DNA of 64,000 bases from RGIG7332 sp045580305 (GTDB taxonomy: Bacteria; Bacillota; Clostridia; Oscillospirales; JAAYXM01), in contig JAZNNQ010000001.1 in assembly GCA_045580305.1 (NCBI GenBank), forward strand, positions 1-64,000, in the 5' to 3' direction. Shown in pieces: positions 7,862 through 16,371 of this stretch (position 1 is its first letter; every line of letters begins with the position of its first letter). A program made the position numbers and the translations under genes. Under the pieces are notes generated by a model, which was not told the DNA's origin, did no database searches, and saw nothing but the letters and a program-made list of their open reading frames with translations.

Positions 7862-9004
7862 TTATTTCTCCAAAATAAAAGGGGAGCGCTTCCATTCGCT
7901 TACATCATCATTGCCGAAAAGCTTATAAAGCTCTGAGTGAAGCATGCTCTTTTCAAAAGCGGGAATGCCTTTGCCGCTTGCAGTCTTTGTAATAAGCGGG
8001 ATTTTGGCAGACTTCCGCGCCATGGCCAAAATCTTTTTGCCTGCATCATTCATCGCCAGTACCCGCGCATATGCAGGAGGTGCTATAACCTCGTCCTTGG
8101 TAATGCCAAGATAGGCGTTTAAAACGATTCTTCTCACACGGGACAGGGCATAGCGCTTTGTCTTAACTGTATCATACAGATCATTTAAGCTTTTTGCATC
8201 ATTTATCGCCTTGAAAAGTCTGCTCTCAAGTCCTTCGGTAACATCGGGTACTCTTTTTAAGTCATCAATACAGAGCCGCTTTAAGTAGGAGAGAATGATT
8301 TTGTCATCCGGCTTGACAATATCGCAGGCCTTGAGTACTTGAAATGCCGCCTCGGGCATAAAGTCGGAAACTTTATCAAACTCGCCATTTAAAATAAGTT
8401 CCCGAATAAAAGATGCCGAGGCAAGGTCGTCATCGGTGCTCGTTTCATCGTGTCCTGCACCCTTGCGCTCTATGGCAATGGCTTCCATATGCTCGGGCAG
8501 TGCACGCAGGTACTCGATTGCCAGCAGATTATTGGGCGCGCGGACTACCTCCGCGCACAAGGGGTCAATATCGCGAAGCGCGTCCTCTCTGGCAACGGCA
8601 AAGGATACACCGCCCTTTAACTTTTCGGAAACATTGTCAAAAAAACCCTCGGAATTTAAAATATCTGCGGTCTTTTTTAAGAATTCAATATCAGCACATT
8701 CCGCACCAAAGGAAAGTGTATCAACAACACCCAAGGCGGAAAGAATACCAACTCCGCCGCGGGCAAACCGCTCGGCAGACGCGCAGGAGTAGGGGGTAGG
8801 TAGCTCTATGACAAGGTCGGCACCGCATCTCGCCGCCATTTCAGCTCTCTTATGCTTTGAAACGATAGCGGCCTCGCCACGCTGAACAAAGTCGCCGCTC
8901 ATAACACAAAGAACAGCATCGCAACGCTTTTTTGTCTCCGCGATGTGATAAGCGTGGCCCTTGTGAAAGGGGTTGTATTCGCAAATAATGCCGGCGATTT
9001 TCAC
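7862..9004 (-). CDS. tmcAL: tRNA(Met) cytidine acetate ligase (TmcAL/YlbM)
   Basis: 380-residue nucleotidyltransferase-fold enzyme that uses acetate and ATP to acetylate the wobble cytidine of elongator tRNA-Met in Firmicutes. The HxGH-type motif EYNPFHKGHAYH near the N-terminus, the MSGDFVQRGE block and the IELPTPYSCASAERFA block are characteristic. The start is set at the GTG at 9004, giving MKIAGIICEYNPFH with GGGAGG 8 bases upstream; a GTG three codons earlier lies on the ribosome site. First gene of the minus-strand pair with the AlkD-type gene. It uses acetate, and the neighbouring divergent gene is acetate kinase, which may be coincidence. Confidence 0.93.
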   Translation of the reverse strand: MKIAGIICEYNPFHKGHAYHIAETKKRCDAVLCVMSGDFVQRGEAAIVSKHKRAEMAARCGADLVIELPTPYSCASAERFARGGVGILSALGVVDTLSFGAECADIEFLKKTADILNSEGFFDNVSEKLKGGVSFAVAREDALRDIDPLCAEVVRAPNNLLAIEYLRALPEHMEAIAIERKGAGHDETSTDDDLASASFIRELILNGEFDKVSDFMPEAAFQVLKACDIVKPDDKIILSYLKRLCIDDLKRVPDVTEGLESRLFKAINDAKSLNDLYDTVKTKRYALSRVRRIVLNAYLGITKDEVIAPPAYARVLAMNDAGKKILAMARKSAKIPLITKTASGKGIPAFEKSMLHSELYKLFGNDDVSEWKRSPFILEK

Positions 9005-9091
9005 ATCCTGCACCTCCCTTGGGTAAAATATCTAAAGAAACCATAAAAACAAACCCACATTTGCAGTAATCGCTAAAAAATATAAAAACCC

Positions 9092-9120
9092 TTGCATAAT
9101 GTGTTTTTTTGTTATAAAAT
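9092..9120 (+). promoter_or_regulatory. Candidate ackA promoter
   Basis: TTGCAT (9092-9097), 17-base spacer, TAAAAT (9115-9120). It lies in the 194-base divergent gap between tmcAL and ackA. Moderate match only. Confidence 0.4.
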
Positions 9121-9198
9121 ACTTTTATTATTGTATACATATTTCCGCCGGATTACAAGAGGCGGATGCAACAAAATTTTATTGGAGGATAAGTTATT

Positions 9199-10395
9199 AT
9201 GAAAATTCTTGTTATTAATGCAGGTAGTTCATCCCTTAAGTTCCAGCTTATCAATATGGATGACGGCGATGTTCTTGCTAAGGGTTTGTGTGAGCGTATC
9301 GGCATCGACGGCCGCTTAAAGTACACCAAGAAGGGCTGCGACCAGATCGTTGTTGACATTCCTATGCCCACCCACGGTGAGGCTTGCCGCGCTACTACCG
9401 ATTACCTCGTATCCAAAGAGCACGGCGTTATCTCCAGCATGGACGAGATCTCCGCTGTAGGTCACCGTATCGTGCACGGTGGTGAAAAGCTTACCAAGGC
9501 GCTCCTCGTTACCGATGAGGTTAAGGCAGAGCTTGAGAAGGTTATCCCGCTTGCTCCCTTACACAACCCGGCTCACTTAATCGGTATCAACGCTTGCCAG
9601 GAAGTTATGCCCAACATTCCGCATGTTGTTGTATTTGACACCGCTTTCCATCAGACAATGCCGGAGAAGGCATATCTCTATGCACTTCCCTATAAGTATT
9701 ACACCGACTATGCTATCCGTCGCTATGGCTTCCACGGTACTTCTCACCGTTATGTTTCAAAGCGTGCGGCTGAGATGCTTGGCAAGCCCATTGAAGAATT
9801 AAAGCTCATCACCTGCCATCTCGGTAACGGTTCTTCCATTTCCGCTGTACAGGGTGGTAAGGTAATCGATACATCCATGGGCTTCACCCCGCTTGCAGGT
9901 CTTCCCATGGGTAGCCGTACAGGTGATATCGACCCGGCTATAATTCCCTTCATTATGAAGCACGAGAATATGGACCCGGACACTCTCAACAATATGATTA
10001 ATAAGGATTCCGGTGTACTCGGCGTTTCCGGCATCTCCTCCGACTTCCGTGATTTAGAGGTTGAAGCTAAGAAGGGCCACCACTTATCTCAGGTAGCACT
10101 TGATATGTTCGAGTATTCCGTATTAAAGTGGATCGGTGCATATGCGGCTGCTATGAACGGCGTTGACGCTATCGTATTTACCGCAGGTGTTGGCGAGAAC
10201 AACATTGGCCTCCGTGAGCGCGTTGTTGCAGGTCTTTCTTACCTCGGTGCTGCAATCGATCCGGTCAAGAACGATGTTCGTGGCGTTGAGTGTGACATTT
10301 CCGCTGAGGGCGCAAAGGTTCGTACCCTTATCGTACCCACCAATGAAGAACTTGTTATCGCTCAGGATACTATGAAAATTGCGCAGTCCTTATAA
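9199..10395 (+). CDS. ackA: Acetate kinase
   Basis: 398-residue acetate kinase, which makes ATP from acetyl phosphate (acetate fermentation) or the reverse. ASKHA-fold motifs are all present: NAGSSSLKF at residues 7-15, VGHRIVHGGEK, DTAFHQTMP, RYGFHGTSHRYVS, HLGNGSSISAV and GVGENN near the end. GGAGG lies 10 bases before the ATG. Its codon choice (GGT, CGT, AAG) looks like that of highly expressed genes here such as purL and tyrS. No phosphotransacetylase gene is adjacent. The next gene, a small membrane protein, follows after 25 bases. Confidence 0.98.
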   Translation: MKILVINAGSSSLKFQLINMDDGDVLAKGLCERIGIDGRLKYTKKGCDQIVVDIPMPTHGEACRATTDYLVSKEHGVISSMDEISAVGHRIVHGGEKLTKALLVTDEVKAELEKVIPLAPLHNPAHLIGINACQEVMPNIPHVVVFDTAFHQTMPEKAYLYALPYKYYTDYAIRRYGFHGTSHRYVSKRAAEMLGKPIEELKLITCHLGNGSSISAVQGGKVIDTSMGFTPLAGLPMGSRTGDIDPAIIPFIMKHENMDPDTLNNMINKDSGVLGVSGISSDFRDLEVEAKKGHHLSQVALDMFEYSVLKWIGAYAAAMNGVDAIVFTAGVGENNIGLRERVVAGLSYLGAAIDPVKNDVRGVECDISAEGAKVRTLIVPTNEELVIAQDTMKIAQSL

Positions 10396-10420
10396 TTAAA
10401 AGAAGGGTAGGAAAAGTGAA

Positions 10421-10846
10421 ATGATAGGCTTTCCTCGCAGATTATTAGAGAGCGTTTTATTACCGATTTTACTTTCAGTATTGTGCATGCTGGGCCGCAA
10501 GGCGTCCATTCTTCCGGGTGCTGTGATCTCGGGCTCTGTGTGTATTGTGGCAATTCTTGTTTTCAATTACATAAATATGACCGATTACCTTTTTGCCGTA
10601 AGACGCGAAAATGTTTTCTATAAAACCAATTTCGCGGTATTCGGCGTAAGCTTTGTGTACTCTATGATTCTGTCGGTGTTGCATATTGTGCTGGACTTTG
10701 GCGATGTTTATTCATTCCTTTGTCTGCCTTATGAGACCTTCAACTTCCTGGGTATGCCGCTTATATTCTCTGCTCTTATTGTAAACGGTATTTTTGCGCT
10801 GGAAATTTTACTTATGCCCTATATCGCAATGAAGCGAAGAAGATAA
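10421..10846 (+). CDS. Small integral membrane protein of unknown function
   Basis: 141 residues with about four hydrophobic segments: roughly 8-26, 32-50, 70-92 and 103-132, and a basic KRRR tail. I do not recognise a family. AGGAAAAG precedes the ATG at 10421. Being 25 bases after ackA and closed by its own strong terminator, it is probably co-transcribed with ackA, but that alone does not show a function. Confidence 0.75.
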   Translation: MIGFPRRLLESVLLPILLSVLCMLGRKASILPGAVISGSVCIVAILVFNYINMTDYLFAVRRENVFYKTNFAVFGVSFVYSMILSVLHIVLDFGDVYSFLCLPYETFNFLGMPLIFSALIVNGIFALEILLMPYIAMKRRR

Positions 10847-10850
10847 AATA

Positions 10851-10882
10851 AAAACCGCCTTAACGGCGGTTTTTATTTTTTT
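10851..10882 (+). terminator. Terminator after the ackA operon
   Basis: AAAACCGCC-TTAAC-GGCGGTTTT stem followed by TTATTTTTTT, starting 4 bases after the stop codon. Confidence 0.9.
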
Positions 10883-10912
10883 GTCATAAATCCTTGCGCG
10901 ATGCAATATAGA
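10883..10912 (+). promoter_or_regulatory. Possible SigE-type promoter of spoIVA
   Basis: GTCATAAA (10883-10890), then 12 bases, then GCAATATAGA (10903-10912) loosely resemble the mother-cell SigE consensus. spoIVA is SigE-controlled in Bacillus subtilis. The match is imperfect, so this is a suggestion. Confidence 0.3.
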
Positions 10913-10945
10913 TATTACAAAACAAGTCCGCAAGGAGGAATTTAA

Positions 10946-12424
10946 GTGGAAAGTCGCACAATATACGAGGACATTGCATTAAGAACAGCGGGAGAGATCT
11001 ATATCGGTGTGGTAGGCCCTGTTCGTACGGGTAAATCCACATTTATCAAGCGTTTTATGGAATCTTTGGTACTGCCCAATATAGATAATGTTTATCGCTC
11101 GGCCCGCGCTCGTGACGAGCTGCCCCAAAGCTCCTCGGGCAGAACAATAATGACCGCGGAACCGAAATTCGTACCCGAGGAAGCGGTGAGTGTATCCCTT
11201 TCAGATAAGGCGGAATTCAAGGTGCGGCTTATCGACTGCGTGGGATATATGATCCCAACCGCCCTCGGAGTGGATGAAGAAGGCGAGCCGCGTATGGTGT
11301 CCACGCCCTGGCATGATGAGCAGATACCTATGCGTGATGCGGCGGAGATCGGAACCCGCAAAGTAATTGCAGAGCACTCCACCATCGGTCTTGTGATAAC
11401 CACCGATGGAAGCGTTACAGACATCCCCAGAAGCGAGTACGAGGAAGCTGAGAGCAGGGTAGTAGAGGAACTTAAGGCGATAGATAAGCCTTTCCTCATT
11501 CTGCTGAACTCCGCGCATCCGCAGGCGGAGGAGACCGAGCATTTAAGAGCGGAGCTTGCCGACAAATACGGTGTCACTTGTATTGCGGTAGATTGCCTTA
11601 CCCTTGACGAGCCGGAGATAAGCGAGATTATTCGCAAGGTGCTGTTTGAATTCCCGGTCTCGGAACTTTGTGTGAATATTCCGGGTTGGGTCAGAGAACT
11701 GCCAAGGGATCACGATATAAAGGGAAAACTTTACGGTGCACTTATGGAAAGTGCAAAGAAAGGCAAAAAAATCCGCGATGTGGAGCGATGCGTAAAGGAA
11801 CTGTCCGACTTTGACGGAATAGAGCAAGTCAGAGTGCGGAATATGGATCTGGGAAGCGGCCGCGTAACCGCTGAAGTGTGTTTGCCGCGGGAGCTTTTCT
11901 ATTCCACTCTGTCACGGCAAAGCGGATTTGATATTCACAGCGACGGCGACCTTCTGCCGCTTCTCACGAGGCTCAAGACCGTAAATGAGGAGTATGAACG
12001 GATAGAAAATGCCCTTGCCTGTGCAAGGGAGACCGGCTACGGCATCGTTATGCCACAAAGCGAGGAAATGAAGCTGGAGGAGCCGGAGATCGTAAAGCAG
12101 GGTAACTCTTATGGCGTAAAACTTCGTGCCAGTGCGCCGTCAATACATATGCTGCGCGCCGACATCACTACCGAGGTATCGCCCATTGTGGGAAGCGAAA
12201 AACAGTCTGAGGAGCTTGTGAGCAATTTGCTGTCCGAATTTGAAAACGACCCCCTTAAAATCTGGGACACAAATATTTTTGGAAAGTCACTGTATGAACT
12301 GGTAAATGACGGTCTGCACAACAAGCTTTACCGAATGCCCGAGGACGCCAGAGCGCGCCTCAGCGAAACGATAGAGCGCATAATAAATGAAGCCTGTACC
12401 GGCCTAATCTGCATAATTATATGA
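10946..12424 (+). CDS. spoIVA: Stage IV sporulation protein A
   Basis: SpoIVA is the ATPase that polymerises on the forespore surface to form the basement layer of the spore coat. 492 residues, the same as in Bacillus subtilis. The N-terminal TRAFAC-like ATPase domain has Walker A GPVRTGKS at 24-31 and the SGRTIMTAEPKFVP and IDCVGYM blocks; the C-terminal half is the conserved polymerisation region. GTG start at 10946 with AAGGAGG 7-8 bases upstream. Single-gene transcription unit between two terminators. Strong evidence that the host makes endospores. Confidence 0.97.
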   Translation: MESRTIYEDIALRTAGEIYIGVVGPVRTGKSTFIKRFMESLVLPNIDNVYRSARARDELPQSSSGRTIMTAEPKFVPEEAVSVSLSDKAEFKVRLIDCVGYMIPTALGVDEEGEPRMVSTPWHDEQIPMRDAAEIGTRKVIAEHSTIGLVITTDGSVTDIPRSEYEEAESRVVEELKAIDKPFLILLNSAHPQAEETEHLRAELADKYGVTCIAVDCLTLDEPEISEIIRKVLFEFPVSELCVNIPGWVRELPRDHDIKGKLYGALMESAKKGKKIRDVERCVKELSDFDGIEQVRVRNMDLGSGRVTAEVCLPRELFYSTLSRQSGFDIHSDGDLLPLLTRLKTVNEEYERIENALACARETGYGIVMPQSEEMKLEEPEIVKQGNSYGVKLRASAPSIHMLRADITTEVSPIVGSEKQSEELVSNLLSEFENDPLKIWDTNIFGKSLYELVNDGLHNKLYRMPEDARARLSETIERIINEACTGLICIII

Positions 12425-12426
12425 CG

Positions 12427-12459
12427 AATTAGCGAGAGTTTTCTCTCGCTAATTTTTTT
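12427..12459 (+). terminator. Terminator after spoIVA
   Basis: AATTAGCGAGAG (12427-12438), TTTT loop, CTCTCGCTAATT (12443-12454), then T-run. Confidence 0.92.
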
Positions 12460-12480
12460 GTAAAAAACACATATTTCCCG

Positions 12481-12509
12481 TTGACTTTGTTGGTAAAGCA
12501 TAGTATAAT
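12481..12509 (+). promoter_or_regulatory. SigA promoter of the surface-glycan block
   Basis: TTGACT (12481-12486), 17-base spacer, TATAAT (12504-12509): near-consensus. It lies 35 bases before the chain-length gene and just after the spoIVA terminator. Confidence 0.8.
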
Positions 12510-12543
12510 TTCAATATACATATTTTTAGATTGGGGAATAGTA

Positions 12544-13227
12544 ATGGAACTGGATTTTAAAGACTTGCTATTGATGCTTTGGCAAAAGATATATTGGGTC
12601 ATCACTGCTGCCGTACTTGGTGGCGCCGTTGCCTTTTTGGTTTCGTATTTTATGATGACGCCGATTTATTCAGCTACCGCATCCCTTTATGTTTACAATG
12701 GCGAGAAGACCGCTAACCGCGTGTCACAGAGTGACCTTGTCGCATCTCAGCAGCTTGTTGAGACCTACATAGTCATTATCAAGAGTGACTCGGTACTTGA
12801 AGAGGTTTCCCGCCGTACCGGTGACGAATTTACCGCTGAGGAAATTCGCGATATGCTCTCAGCTCAGGCTACCAACGGTACCGAGGCATTCACCATCACC
12901 GTTGAAAACAAGGATCCGGAGACTGCACAGCGACTTGTAAATACGATTATCGAGGTCATCCCGAGCGAAATCATCCGCGTGGTAAAGGCAGGTGCTGTTG
13001 AGATCATCGACCGTGCCAAGGTGCCGGAAGATCCCTCAAGCCCCAACATTCCGCTTAACACCGCGGTAGGTATTCTTCTCGGTTTCATTCTTTGTGTAGC
13101 TATTATCATTGCTCGTTCAATGTTTGACACAACCATTCATACGGAAGACGACTTAAGTGAGTTTAATATTCCGATTCTTGGTGTAATTCCAGCACTCGAT
13201 GTGGAAACACCTAATACTTACAGTTAG
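12544..13227 (+). CDS. Polysaccharide chain-length/kinase-adaptor protein (Wzz/YveK/CapA type)
   Basis: 227-residue polysaccharide co-polymerase of the Gram-positive type, which spans the membrane twice and activates the partner tyrosine kinase encoded next. TM1 is about residues 18-38, TM2 about 176-198; between them is an extracellular domain with the proline-rich PEDPSSPN stretch before TM2, as in the Wzz family. The ATG at 12544 follows a near-consensus promoter with a leader of about 30 bases; an in-frame TTG at 12481 would lie in the -35 box. First gene of a kinase-phosphatase module controlling exopolysaccharide or wall-glycan export. Confidence 0.88.
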   Translation: MELDFKDLLLMLWQKIYWVITAAVLGGAVAFLVSYFMMTPIYSATASLYVYNGEKTANRVSQSDLVASQQLVETYIVIIKSDSVLEEVSRRTGDEFTAEEIRDMLSAQATNGTEAFTITVENKDPETAQRLVNTIIEVIPSEIIRVVKAGAVEIIDRAKVPEDPSSPNIPLNTAVGILLGFILCVAIIIARSMFDTTIHTEDDLSEFNIPILGVIPALDVETPNTYS

Positions 13228-13243
13228 AAGGGGAATAGGAATA

Positions 13244-14125
13244 ATGAACAATAATAACAAAACCAACGAAGCCAAAGGCTTAAAGGAACAGAAAATTGTC
13301 AACGCGCGTCTTGAAAATATAAAGCTTGACAGAAAGAACATGCTTACCCTTAAGTCTTCCTTCTCGGTAAAGGAAGCTTATAACTCCGCCCGTACAAATC
13401 TTCTCTTCTTAAAGAAGGACAAGGGCTGTCAGCGCCTTGCTGTTACAAGCTGTTACCCCAGTGAGGGTAAGACGATCAATTGTGTGAATATGGCAATCGC
13501 CCTTTCACAGAATAAAAAACGCGTTCTTCTTATCGACTGCGATATGCGCCGTCCCCGCATCCGTCACTTATTCAATGTGCCGTCAGCTCCCGGACTTTCC
13601 GAGCATCTTGCAGGTATTGAGGAAACTCCCACTATCCGCGCTGCTGAGGGTTATGAAAACCTTTGGTTAATGACCGCGGGCAAGCGTCCTCCGAATCCGG
13701 CTGAACTTCTGTCTTCAGATGCTATGATCGAAATGCTGGATAAACTTTCCGAGGATTACGACTACATTCTTTTAGATACACCTCCCGTCAATGTTGTTAC
13801 CGACGCGGCTGTTCTCAAGCGCGCTATCCACGGCTACATTATGGTAGTTCGTGCAGGTATGACACAGCACGACGAGGTAAGCACAGCGCTTGGAAAGCTG
13901 GAACAGCTTGAAGCTAATGTGCTTGGCTTTATCTTAAACGACGCATTCACCCAGAATGGCTCCCGTTATGGCCGTTACGGCAGATACAGCCGCTATGCAA
14001 GATACCGTAAGTACAGCAACTACACCGACGGTGCCGACGGCAAGTACGGTTACCGTTACGGTGGCTATCGCTACGGCTACGGTTATGGCAGCGGTTACGG
14101 TAACGACTACGGTAGCTATAAATAA
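13244..14125 (+). CDS. Bacterial tyrosine kinase (CpsD/CapB/YwqD family) with long Tyr-rich tail
   Basis: 293-residue BY-kinase, the cytoplasmic partner of the preceding adaptor. Walker A CYPSEGKT (70-77), Walker A' LLIDCDM (95-101) and Walker B LLDTP (176-180) are intact. The C-terminal tail, residues 241-293, has 17 tyrosines spaced every 2-8 residues among Gly and Arg, first as RYGRYGRYSRY and then as YGY repeats; in this family the tail tyrosines are autophosphorylated and removed by the PHP phosphatase, here the next gene. Most homologues have fewer tail tyrosines, typically a handful. Start at 13244, 16 bases after the adaptor stop. Confidence 0.93.
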   Translation: MNNNNKTNEAKGLKEQKIVNARLENIKLDRKNMLTLKSSFSVKEAYNSARTNLLFLKKDKGCQRLAVTSCYPSEGKTINCVNMAIALSQNKKRVLLIDCDMRRPRIRHLFNVPSAPGLSEHLAGIEETPTIRAAEGYENLWLMTAGKRPPNPAELLSSDAMIEMLDKLSEDYDYILLDTPPVNVVTDAAVLKRAIHGYIMVVRAGMTQHDEVSTALGKLEQLEANVLGFILNDAFTQNGSRYGRYGRYSRYARYRKYSNYTDGADGKYGYRYGGYRYGYGYGSGYGNDYGSYK

Positions 14126-14144
14126 GCCGAAGAGGTGAGGCTTT

Positions 14145-14825
14145 ATGCGTATCGATTTTCACGCACATATCCTCCCACATGCAGATCATGGCAGTACAAG
14201 CTATGACTCTTCGGTAAAACAACTTAAAGCTGCAAAAGAAGCTCAGGTTGACTTAATAGTTGCAACTCCTCATTTTTACCCCAATAAGCACGATGTTCAT
14301 TCGTTTATAAAACGAAGAAACCACGGCTATGAAAAAATAAAGCCGGTGCTTGGGGAACTTGGTATAGAGTGCCGTCTTGGTGCTGAGGTTATGCTCTGTG
14401 AAGGGCTGGAAAATCTCGAACACTTAGATCGTCTTTGTATAGAGGGCACCTCGGTAATGCTTTTGGAACTACCTTTCAGGGCGATTAATTCTCGCCTTAT
14501 CACATCGGTTTGCAACCTGCAGGAGATGGGGATCACCCCGATTCTTGCCCATATAAACCGCTATTCGGTAAAGGAAGTAAATTCGGTGTTGCGGTTAGGC
14601 ACCGCGGCCCAGATAAATACAGAAGCACTTTTCCAGCTGTTCCGTCGTAAGAAAGCGATAAAAGCAATTAAACACGGCGTTGTTCAAGCCCTTGGCAGCG
14701 ATGCCCACGAGGATCGTATGGGGTGCTATGAGGAATTTGCAAGAGCCCTTAAAAAATTAGGGCCGGAGCAGGAGGCTCGCATTATGTCTGACACGGCAGA
14801 GCTTCTTGGTATTCAAGTAAAGTAA
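14145..14825 (+). CDS. PHP-family tyrosine-protein phosphatase (CpsB/YwqE/CapC type)
   Basis: 226-residue metal-dependent phosphatase of the polymerase-and-histidinol-phosphatase (PHP) fold that dephosphorylates the BY-kinase tail. Metal ligands are visible as DFHAHILP (His6, His8), ATPHFYPN, the Glu of LGAEVML, AHINRY and SDAHEDR near residue 185-190. GAGGTGAGG precedes the ATG, 19 bases after the kinase stop. Together with the two upstream genes it forms the standard adaptor-kinase-phosphatase module. Confidence 0.92.
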   Translation: MRIDFHAHILPHADHGSTSYDSSVKQLKAAKEAQVDLIVATPHFYPNKHDVHSFIKRRNHGYEKIKPVLGELGIECRLGAEVMLCEGLENLEHLDRLCIEGTSVMLLELPFRAINSRLITSVCNLQEMGITPILAHINRYSVKEVNSVLRLGTAAQINTEALFQLFRRKKAIKAIKHGVVQALGSDAHEDRMGCYEEFARALKKLGPEQEARIMSDTAELLGIQVK

Positions 14826-14869
14826 GGTTTTACACCTTCTTATATTATTACGAAGTAAGGAGAGATAAC

Positions 14870-16300
14870 ATGAAGAAAATTTTATCATTAGTTATCGCAA
14901 TGGCAATGCTTGCTACTATGGCATTTGCCGCAGTACCGTCTGATTTCTCAGACATTCCGAATGACTGGTCCAAGACCGCTATTGAGAATGCAATTACCAA
15001 TGGCCTTCTTAACGGTTCAAACGGAAAGATCAATGCGAGTGCTAATTTAACCCGCGCTGAGATGTGCGCTATCATCGTTCGCGCTGCAAAGGCACAGTAT
15101 GCTGCTGACATCAGCTTTACCGATGTTGCTGCAAGCGACTGGTTCTATGCTGAGGTTGCTAAGGCTGTGGGTATGGAAGTATTCTTCGGTTCAGGCGATA
15201 AGGCTGACCCCAAGTCTCCTATCACCCGTGAGCAGACTATGGCAATTGTTGCTCGTTTCTTAAAACTCGACAATGTTGACACTGCATCCGAACTCGGTAA
15301 GTTTGCAGATGCTGCAAGTGTTTCTACCTGGGCTCGTGACAATGTTGCATCTATGATCAGCTCCGGCTATGTAGGCGGTGCAAACGGCAAGATCAACCCT
15401 AAGGCTAACATTACCCGTGCTGAGTTTGCTGCAATTATGGACCGTGTAGTTAAGAACTACATTTCCGCAAACACTGCTACTACCGAAACCCTCGGTAACA
15501 CTATGATTAATGCAGGAACAAGCGTTGAGAATAAGACCATCAACGGCGACTTAATCATCGGTGACGGCGTTACCGGTACTCTTACCTTAAAGAATGTTAC
15601 CGTTACCGGTCGCATTCTTGTTCGCGGCGGCACCACCGTTAAGATCGAGGGTGGCTCTGTTAATAAGATCACTGTTGCATCTGACAACACAACCGTTAAT
15701 GTAAGCGCAACCACTACCTATACTGAAGAAAACGGTAAGGTATTAGATGACGCTACAAGCTCCAAGATCGTTGTTGCTAAGCCCGCTACTGGTGGTGGCG
15801 GCGGTGGCCCTGTTGTTCCTTCTACTCCGTCTACTCAGAACCCCGACGACATCACTGCTTACACTATGACCGTTGGCGGTAGTGCTGTAAACGGCGTTGT
15901 TACCGGCGATACCACAACCGGTAGGGTAATTACCGTTGACTTAAGCGGTTGCGATGCTCTTGATAGAATTACTACCGGTAAGGCAACCACAACCTATGGT
16001 TCCAATCTTGTTATTGGTGGCAAGAATGTTGCTACCAATGCTGATGTTTCTGTTGAAAAGCTTCTTGAAATCATCGGTGTATTACCCGAGAATGATGGTC
16101 GCTTAGATGGTAATAATGACATTACTGTTGGTATGTTAGCTCTTATTTTTGAGGATGTAGATACCTATGTTTCCAGTTGGACTGGTAGCTCTATGCCTAG
16201 CGGTGTAGTAGAAAAAGTTGAAGATGGTGTCTACAAGGTTAATGCAACCATGACACATGATACCAAGGAAACCAAGGTAACCTTCGTATTCAATTTCTAA
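14870..16300 (+). CDS. Secreted SLH-domain surface protein
   Basis: 476 residues. Signal peptide MKKILSLVIAMAMLATMAFA, then three SLH repeats at about 23-72, 80-132 and 143-195, each ending in a TRAE or TREQ motif. The middle third is rich in Thr, Val and Gly with short beta-strand-like repeats (NKTINGDLIIGDGVTGTLTL), then a Gly6 stretch and a Pro-Ser linker, then a C-terminal domain of unknown fold. SLH repeats anchor proteins to pyruvylated cell-wall polymer. It lies inside a glycan-synthesis block, so its anchor polymer or its own glycosylation may depend on these neighbours (inference). Confidence 0.9.
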   Translation: MKKILSLVIAMAMLATMAFAAVPSDFSDIPNDWSKTAIENAITNGLLNGSNGKINASANLTRAEMCAIIVRAAKAQYAADISFTDVAASDWFYAEVAKAVGMEVFFGSGDKADPKSPITREQTMAIVARFLKLDNVDTASELGKFADAASVSTWARDNVASMISSGYVGGANGKINPKANITRAEFAAIMDRVVKNYISANTATTETLGNTMINAGTSVENKTINGDLIIGDGVTGTLTLKNVTVTGRILVRGGTTVKIEGGSVNKITVASDNTTVNVSATTTYTEENGKVLDDATSSKIVVAKPATGGGGGGPVVPSTPSTQNPDDITAYTMTVGGSAVNGVVTGDTTTGRVITVDLSGCDALDRITTGKATTTYGSNLVIGGKNVATNADVSVEKLLEIIGVLPENDGRLDGNNDITVGMLALIFEDVDTYVSSWTGSSMPSGVVEKVEDGVYKVNATMTHDTKETKVTFVFNF

Positions 16301-16316
16301 TAAAGATTTGACGATG

Positions 16317-16354
16317 ATGTGCGTCCTTGGCCATTCCGAGGACGCACATTTTTG
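16317..16354 (+). terminator. Terminator after the SLH gene
   Basis: ATGTGCGTCCT (16317-16327) and AGGACGCACAT (16339-16349) with a T-run. It separates the SLH gene from the next two genes, though read-through is possible. Confidence 0.85.
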
Positions 16355-16371
16355 ATTAAGGAGTGCAGGAT

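Noticed and set aside
13956..14138. Second coding frame over the Tyr-rich tail
   Set aside because: Overlaps the kinase in another frame; Thr/Ala/Val repeats are a by-product of the repetitive codons.
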